Of a DNA stretch of 64,000 nucleotides, positions 58,789 to 64,000 are shown piece by piece. The stretch's first letter is position 1. The number at the start of each line of letters is the position of its first letter. Below the pieces are notes generated by a model. The model made no database searches. It had not been told where the DNA came from and saw only the letters and a list, made by a program, of their open reading frames with translations. The stretch is from CAWGMT01 sp963823675 (GTDB taxonomy: Bacteria; Planctomycetota; Planctomycetia; Isosphaerales; Isosphaeraceae), in the NCBI GenBank assembly GCA_963823675.1, contig CAWGMT010000008.1, positions 1,488,001-1,552,000 of the forward strand, written 5' to 3'. The translations under genes and the position numbers were made by a program.

Positions 58789-59841
58789 TCAGATTGTCTC
58801 CATGATCTTCTTGAGCACATCCGGCGATGGCCGCAGTGCGGATTCGGGCAGGAGCGCCAGTGGCGTTTCGGTCATGTTCTGGAGGGCCACGAAGTCACGT
58901 CGCTTGGTGTCCACGTAGATCAAGCCGGTGAGGAACTCGTGCTGGCGCTGACTCTCATCCAAAAGCCGCAGGGCGGAAGCCCGGTCGGTAACGTCGTGTT
59001 CCGCGTGATGCAGCGCCTTGAGCGTGATCCACGAGCCGTCGTGTAGTTGAACGCGGGTCGTCTGGCCGGGCTTCTGCTCGACTTCGATCTCGGGCAAACG
59101 AGGAACAAGCCCCACCTCGTGCAGCGGCTCCTCATGCTCCTTGGCCCAGTCCCAGCTCTTGGTCAACCCCTCGAAATCGTTGAACGTGACGCAAGGGCTG
59201 ACGATGTCGAGCACGGAGGTTCCGTTGTGTTTCAAGGCCGCCTTCAAAAGCGGCACCATCTGCTTCTTGTCGCCCGCGAACGATCGGGCGACGAACGATG
59301 CACCGCCCACGATCGCCTCGGCGCACAAGTCAAAGGGAGCAATGTCGTTGGCTTCGCCGGTCGGGCGCCGCAAGTGGGCTTGGAGGTCGGCCGTTGCCGA
59401 GAATTGACCCTTGGTCAGGCCGTAGCAGCCGTTGTCTTCGATGATGTAGACGATGGGAAGATTGCGCCGGCAGATGTGCTTGAATTGCCCCATGCCGATG
59501 TTGGCCGTGTCGCCGTCGCCGCTGATGCCGACGCAATGCAGCTTGTGATTGGCCAGCACGGCCCCCGTCGCGACCGACGGCATCCGGCCATGCAGGGCGT
59601 TGAAACCGTGGCTGGCCTGGAGGAAGTAGGCGGGCGTCTTGCTGGAACAGCCGATGCCGCTCATCTTGACCGTGTAGTAGGGGTTGACGCCGATCGATTT
59701 GCACGCCTCGATCAGATAGCTGGTGATGCTGTTGTGTCCGCAGCCCTTGCAGAGCGTCGAGGGTAGACCCTGAAAGGCAAGGGTCGGCAGCATCAAGGTA
59801 TGGCCGTTGCTCTGGACGGAAATGGTCGCTTCGCTGGGCAT
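58789..59841 (-). CDS. korB: 2-oxoacid:ferredoxin oxidoreductase, beta subunit
   Basis: 350 residues; ATG 59841 with GAGG nine bases upstream. TPP-binding features: LCKGCGHNSITSYLIEAC, then KMSGIGCSSKTPAYFLQASH, GRMPSVATGAVLANHKLHCV and the metal site GISGDGDTANIGMGQFKHIC with YIIEDNGCYGLTKGQFSATA. Together with KorA it converts 2-oxoglutarate or a similar 2-oxoacid plus CoA to acyl-CoA and CO2, reducing ferredoxin. korA lies 67 bases upstream; one operon. Cytoplasmic. Which 2-oxoacid is used cannot be told from sequence. Frame intact. Confidence 0.88.
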   Translation of the reverse strand: MPSEATISVQSNGHTLMLPTLAFQGLPSTLCKGCGHNSITSYLIEACKSIGVNPYYTVKMSGIGCSSKTPAYFLQASHGFNALHGRMPSVATGAVLANHKLHCVGISGDGDTANIGMGQFKHICRRNLPIVYIIEDNGCYGLTKGQFSATADLQAHLRRPTGEANDIAPFDLCAEAIVGGASFVARSFAGDKKQMVPLLKAALKHNGTSVLDIVSPCVTFNDFEGLTKSWDWAKEHEEPLHEVGLVPRLPEIEVEQKPGQTTRVQLHDGSWITLKALHHAEHDVTDRASALRLLDESQRQHEFLTGLIYVDTKRRDFVALQNMTETPLALLPESALRPSPDVLKKIMETI

Positions 59842-59908
59842 GGTAGAATCGCCTCGAGGAATGTTCTGGTGAGTTTGGTCCGGTACGGGAAGGTGGCAGT
59901 GGCGTGAA

Positions 59909-61870
59909 TTATTCGGGGGAGCTATCGTCTTCTTCGTCAAAGACCGGAGGATTGTCGTGCTCGGTCTCCCCGGCAGACCACCCTGGCCGGGAGAGGTTCT
60001 TCTCGCGGGCGAGGATGGGTCGGAGGATGTTCTCGGCGGCGATCGGCGTGCCGTTGTAGTGCGTGATCGGTATCAGCCGGTCGGCCAGCTCGCCGTTCAA
60101 CGTCGATTTCAGAATCGTCGTGACCTGGGCGTCGCGGTTCTGCTCGATGACGTAGATGCGCTCGTGGAGCTCGATAAAGCGGATCACTTCGTCGGAGATG
60201 GGCAGGGCCCGGAGCCGGCAATAACTCGTCGGCACGCCTTCTTCGCGGAGCTGGTCGCGGGCTTCGACCAGCGCCCAGTGGGTACCGCCGTAGGCGAGCA
60301 ACCCGGCCCGCGCTCCCACATGGTCGTCGATGACGGGGGCCGGCAGGGCCTGCCGGGCGGTCTCGAGCTTGCGCGCCAGCCGGTCGAGGTTCTTCTTCCA
60401 GTCCTCGGGGCGCTCGCTGTATCCCGACTTTTCGTTGTGTCCCGTGCCCCTGGTGAAGTAGGCCGAGAGCGGGTGCTCGGTGCCGGGGATGGTGCGGTAG
60501 CAGACGCCGTCGCCGTCGAGATCCTTGTACCGTTCGAACTGCCCGCGCCGCTCGAGCTCCGCGGCGTCGAGCACCTTGCCGCGCTGGATTGGCTGGGTGG
60601 GATAGGGAAACGGATCGCTGAGCCAGAGGTTCATGCCCAGGTCGAGGTCGGTGGCCACGAACACCGGCGACTGGAACTGCTGGGCTAAATCGAGCGCCTC
60701 GACGGTCAAGGAGTAACACTCCTCGACTGACCCGGGGATCAAGACGATATGGCGGGAATCGCCATGGCCCAGGAAGTGAAGCTTGAGGATGTCGCCCTGG
60801 CTGGTGCGAGTGGGCAATCCGGTGCTGGGCCCCATGCGCTGGACGTCCACGATCGCCACGGGGATCTCGGCGAAGTAGGCCAATCCGACAAACTCGGACA
60901 TCAGCGAGATCCCTGGGCCGGAGGTGGCCGTCATCGCCCGCGCGCCGGCCCAGCCGGCGCCGACGGCCATGCCGATCGCCGCGAGCTCGTCCTCGGCCTG
61001 GACGATCGTGAAGGTCCGCGTGCCGTCCGCGTTCACCCGGTGCTTCTTGAGGAAGTCCTCGGCGTATTCCGCCAGGCTGCTGGAGGGGGTGATCGGGTAC
61101 CAGGTGAGGACGCTGACCCCGCCGAAGGTGGCACCTAAGGCGGCTGCCTTGTTCCCCTCGATCAGGATCTTCTCCGGGGCATTGTCCACCCTCCGGACCT
61201 GGAAGGGGAGGTCGGCCGGGAGGTTCTCCTGAGCCCATTCGTAACCCGTGCGCGCGGCGGCGATATTGATGTCGGCGGCCTTGGCCTTGCGGCCGGGGAA
61301 CTCGCGGCGGACGGCCACCTCGACCGCCGGCATCTCGATCTTGCAGACCGAGGCCAGAACGCCCACATAGACCATGTTGACGACCTTGCGGACTTTGTCC
61401 CGATACGATTTGTCTGTCCTGTCCGGAGGATAGGCCTTCTCCACCAACTTGAAGAACGGGACCAGGAAGAGCCGGATGTCGTCGTCGCAGAGGTCGGCGA
61501 GGTCGACGTCGAAATCGTCGCGAGCGATGCAGATCGCCCCCGGCTTGAGCTGGAGCAAGTCGTCCTTCGCCGTCACTTCGTTCATGCACACCAGGATCTG
61601 CGGGTCGAGGACGTGTCCCACATATCCCTTGCCGCTGGCCCGAATATGAAACCAGGTGGGCAAGCCCTCGATATTGGATGGGAAGACATTCTTGCCGCTG
61701 CAGGGAATGCCCATCGCATACAGGGAACGCAAAAGGACCAAATTGGCGGACTGGCTTCCGGAGCCGTTGACCGTCCCGACCCGGATAGACAGGTCGTTGA
61801 TCGTGGGAACGAACGTCGCTGCTCCGGATCGTGCCGGAGCTTCCTGGACCATGGAGACCTCGGATGGCAT
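59909..61870 (-). CDS. korA: 2-oxoacid:acceptor oxidoreductase, alpha subunit (gamma-alpha fusion)
   Basis: 653 residues from ATG 61870, preceded by GAGGG. The first 200 residues are the gamma domain (RVGTVNGSGSQSANLVLLRS, SGKNVFPSNIEGLPTWFHIR); then the alpha pyrimidine-binding domain (VLTWYPITPSSSLAEYAEDF, VQAEDELAAIGMAVGAGWAG, TATSGPGISLMSEFVGLAYF, EIPVAIVDVQRMGPSTGLPT) and domain II (GLLAYGGTHWALVEARDQLR). The gamma-alpha fusion is the usual two-subunit KorAB form. It partners korB downstream. Acidic tail DEEDDSS at the end. Frame intact. Confidence 0.88.
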   Translation of the reverse strand: MPSEVSMVQEAPARSGAATFVPTINDLSIRVGTVNGSGSQSANLVLLRSLYAMGIPCSGKNVFPSNIEGLPTWFHIRASGKGYVGHVLDPQILVCMNEVTAKDDLLQLKPGAICIARDDFDVDLADLCDDDIRLFLVPFFKLVEKAYPPDRTDKSYRDKVRKVVNMVYVGVLASVCKIEMPAVEVAVRREFPGRKAKAADINIAAARTGYEWAQENLPADLPFQVRRVDNAPEKILIEGNKAAALGATFGGVSVLTWYPITPSSSLAEYAEDFLKKHRVNADGTRTFTIVQAEDELAAIGMAVGAGWAGARAMTATSGPGISLMSEFVGLAYFAEIPVAIVDVQRMGPSTGLPTRTSQGDILKLHFLGHGDSRHIVLIPGSVEECYSLTVEALDLAQQFQSPVFVATDLDLGMNLWLSDPFPYPTQPIQRGKVLDAAELERRGQFERYKDLDGDGVCYRTIPGTEHPLSAYFTRGTGHNEKSGYSERPEDWKKNLDRLARKLETARQALPAPVIDDHVGARAGLLAYGGTHWALVEARDQLREEGVPTSYCRLRALPISDEVIRFIELHERIYVIEQNRDAQVTTILKSTLNGELADRLIPITHYNGTPIAAENILRPILAREKNLSRPGWSAGETEHDNPPVFDEEDDSSPE

Positions 61871-62029
61871 GATGTCCCTCAAAATCAAGGCGGCACCGCC
61901 CCGACACCGCGCGGCAAAACGTAGTCAAGCCCAGCGCGGAGCGTACTCTGTAAGGATTGCAGAATCGGGGCCGGCAGGCCTACCCACTGTTCAGTCCATC
62001 AAATTCTACGATGGTTCGCAAGGGTTTTA

Positions 62030-62233
62030 TCACTCCCGATCAGCATAGAGCGGCTCATCGGGCTCGTACCGGGTGCCCATGCCGGGCATTCTGGCCAATC
62101 GCAGAAAGGTTGCCTCAGCCTGGGCGAGGAAGCGGCGCACGGTAGGAAGGGTGCCTTGGCGAACGTAGTGATAAAAGACGTCCACGAGGTCATGTCGTGC
62201 CGGACGAAGCTTGATGACCCTCCTCAAGACCAT
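62030..62233 (-). CDS. ParE/RelE-type toxin, C-terminally cut
   Basis: 67 residues from ATG 62233: VIKLRPARHDLVDVFYHYVR, TVRRFLAQAEATFLRLARMP and GMGTRYEPDEPLYAD. This is the first two-thirds of a ParE-like fold (helical hairpin then start of the sheet). Intact members continue with strands ending in Y/F-R residues that contact the ribosome or gyrase; these are missing. No antitoxin gene is seen upstream in the 67 bases before the peptidase gene. Confidence 0.5.
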   Translation of the reverse strand: MVLRRVIKLRPARHDLVDVFYHYVRQGTLPTVRRFLAQAEATFLRLARMPGMGTRYEPDEPLYADRE

Positions 62234-62300
62234 CCTATCAACCGTGGCAATTCTTGCCAAGACGATGATCGTGTCGGACGCGGGGCGCTCGAGGATTGTT

Positions 62301-64000
62301 TTATTTGGCGTCGGGCGCGATGAACGCCCCGGCGTGTCGACCCGGCGCGAAGACTTCACCGGCCGCGCGGCGGAGGCTGTTTTCGGTCAGGTCGTCAAAC
62401 GCGCGGATGAGCCGGGCCGGGTCGATGCCGAGTTGCTCGCGGCGGGCTAGCGAGAGTGCGACGCCGTAGGGGTTCCGGGCCAGGACGAAGTCCGGAAGAT
62501 CGGCCGTCCCCAGGAACGGGGCAAAGGTCTGCCGGACTGCCGCGCGCTCGTCCGCGCGGAGCGGGGGAGCCAGCGTTTGGGCGACGAACGCCTCCAGGCG
62601 CGCGAACGCCTGCGCGGCGGTCTCGGCCGGCTTGGCAGCGGCGCTGATTGCCAACACCGCAGGGTCTTCCAGCAGGGGGAAGTAGACCGAAGGCCGGCCG
62701 GCCGCGCCGCCGGGTTGGGCGGAGGCCGCGTAGAAACGGGCCACCAGCACGAGAAACGGCGCATAGAGCGCGCTTTCCGGCTCGGGGGCGGCGTACGCCA
62801 GACACGCCTGGGGCTTTTCCTGCCGCTGGAGAACGGGCACGGTCCGCTCGCGCAAGGCCCCGGCTTGCGCCGGGCCGGGTGATCCCGGCGTCGGAACCGG
62901 CTCCCCCGTCGCAAGCCTGGCGAAGTGCTTGGTCACCGCCTGGCGCGCCGGCTTTTCCTCCACGGCCCCAGCCAGAACGAGAATCGCGCTTTTGGGCTTG
63001 TAGAAGCGTGCCCAGTGGGCCCGGACGTCGGCGAGCGTGATGGTCGCAACGTCGTCGGGGAGGCCCCCCTTCCGTCCCCCGCGCGGAGCCGGGCGGATCA
63101 GCTCCCGGGCGTTGTTCACGGCCCCCAGGGCCGGGATCCGGCCAAACATGTTGGCGACCTCGTCGAGCAGACGCGTTTTCTCGCGATCGAAGTCGGCCGC
63201 CGTGATTCGGAGGTCGGCCATGCGCGCCGCGGCCGCGGCCAGCTCCGACTCCAAGTCCTGCTGGGGAAAGACAGTGGCAACCACCGTATAACGGTCGCCC
63301 GTCTGCGCGTTGCAGCCGGCGCGGTAGCGCTGGAAAAACGCGTCCGCCGTGCGCGCCGGCTCGGTTCCGGCCGCTGCGGTGACGTAGAGATGCTCGACCA
63401 GGTGGGCGAGCCCGGACTTCCCCTGCGGGTCGTGATCGCCGCCGATCCGGTAGAGCACCAAAAGCGCGACATCGCCGGTCCCCCGGATGGGGCGAATCAT
63501 CGCCGTCAGGCCGTTCTCCAGCAGCAGACGCCCCGGCATCGCCGTGGGCGGCGCCGGTGTCCCACCCGCGCCGAGCGTTTCGAGGACCTGGCGAGCGCCC
63601 ATGCACGTGAGCGCCAATCGCACAAAAGGATGGTCTCGGAAGACGGCCGTGGCCGCCGCATCGTTGGCGTGCCGGGCGTGCGCCTCGCCGCCGAGGGCAT
63701 AATCGCGCGCGATCGCCGCACCGCCGAAGGCCGCATGCCGGGCAAGTGCACCACCGCCGCAGGCGACGTCCCAGCCGACCGCGAGTCCACCCGCCGACCG
63801 CCAGCCGACGGCGCCGCCGCCCAAGGCGTAGGCGCCCGCGCCCAGTCCGCCGATCCCCACGACGCCGAGCGCGAGCCCGCCAAATGCAACCAGCCCCAGC
63901 GCGAACCCGCCGAGGCTGAACACGCCCAGGGCTCGGCCGCCCACAGCCACAAAACCACGCGCTTTCCCACCCACGGCCAGCAGGATGCCGCGGGCATCGT
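62301..64000 (-). CDS. M16 zinc metallopeptidase with Gly-rich N-terminus (5' end outside window)
   Basis: The frame is open to the right edge, so the start lies beyond 64000; about 565 residues are visible. The first ~70 consist of GG-x-A-x-G units (RALGVFSLGGFALGLVAFGG, LALGVVGIGGLGAGAYALGG), a hydrophobic repeat seen in some membrane-associated proteins. The peptidase part has HLVEH, the HxxEH zinc motif of M16 (insulinase/pitrilysin), after RIGGDHDPQGKSGLAHLVEH, and the usual pattern of a downstream Glu. A second M16-type domain (FDDLTENSLRRAAGEVFAPG) ends it. Likely processes peptides in the periplasm or at the membrane. Confidence 0.75.
   Translation of the reverse strand, partial: DARGILLAVGGKARGFVAVGGRALGVFSLGGFALGLVAFGGLALGVVGIGGLGAGAYALGGGAVGWRSAGGLAVGWDVACGGGALARHAAFGGAAIARDYALGGEAHARHANDAAATAVFRDHPFVRLALTCMGARQVLETLGAGGTPAPPTAMPGRLLLENGLTAMIRPIRGTGDVALLVLYRIGGDHDPQGKSGLAHLVEHLYVTAAAGTEPARTADAFFQRYRAGCNAQTGDRYTVVATVFPQQDLESELAAAAARMADLRITAADFDREKTRLLDEVANMFGRIPALGAVNNARELIRPAPRGGRKGGLPDDVATITLADVRAHWARFYKPKSAILVLAGAVEEKPARQAVTKHFARLATGEPVPTPGSPGPAQAGALRERTVPVLQRQEKPQACLAYAAPEPESALYAPFLVLVARFYAASAQPGGAAGRPSVYFPLLEDPAVLAISAAAKPAETAAQAFARLEAFVAQTLAPPLRADERAAVRQTFAPFLGTADLPDFVLARNPYGVALSLARREQLGIDPARLIRAFDDLTENSLRRAAGEVFAPGRHAGAFIAPDAK

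Noticed and set aside
59937..61928. 663-codon minus-strand frame
   Set aside because: It is a second frame of korA on the same strand with Arg/Gly/Pro-rich content; korA itself has full family motifs.
1..64000. CRISPR arrays, rRNA and tRNA genes
   Set aside because: I saw no regularly spaced repeats and no rRNA or tRNA-like sequence; short tandem repeats present are only two copies each. A tRNA scan was not possible.

Overview
The window is GC-rich chromosomal DNA from a planctomycete. It carries several families that are almost diagnostic of that phylum: a DUF1553 protein next to a DUF1501 protein at the left, and a DUF1587/1595/1592/1588/1585 cytochrome-type protein next to a DUF1552 protein at 46.7-52.4 kb. 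Small conserved hypotheticals that I associate with the Isosphaera/Singulisphaera group are also present. The genus cannot be fixed from the sequence alone.

Layout. 0-9.4 kb: DUF1553-DUF1501 facing two very large signal-bearing, membrane-anchored proteins on the other strand. 9.5-12.6 kb: a DUF5131 protein, a zinc-ribbon protein, and a two-gene regulator module with a palindrome in front of it. 12.6-16.6 kb: a secreted glycoside hydrolase family 2-like protein. 17.7-18.5 kb: a small protein and an HNH nuclease. 18.57-21.24 kb: a transposon with two different DDE transposases and imperfect inverted ends. 21.5-31.9 kb: a two-gene locus, a ~1,300-residue unknown protein followed by a ~2,150-residue helicase with DUF1998 and a PLD-like tail; I read this as a Druantia type III-like anti-phage system (DruH-DruE). 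31.9-46.6 kb: an accessory graveyard with two CHC2 zinc-finger genes, a group II intron remnant, REP-like palindromes, a gutted restriction-modification methylase, and many toxin-antitoxin genes, several with the toxin cut short. 46.7-56.1 kb: the second planctomycete DUF operon, again facing a giant membrane protein. 56.2-64 kb: a tyrosine phosphatase, a DAC-domain protein split by an in-frame TGA, 2-oxoacid:ferredoxin oxidoreductase (korA-korB), a truncated ParE and an M16 peptidase running off the right edge.

A technical point affects the whole annotation. Many genes change reading frame by one base at short homopolymers (for example G6 at 5492-5497, G5 at 9560-9564, A3 at 12999-13001, G6 at 38646-38651), and the protein family pattern continues smoothly in the new frame. 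Such changes occur in unrelated genes, including ones with no other sign of decay, so I read most as uncorrected sequencing or assembly indels. I give whole-gene spans and say where the frame changes. Real decay is still likely in the 32-46 kb region, where domains are missing and not just shifted.
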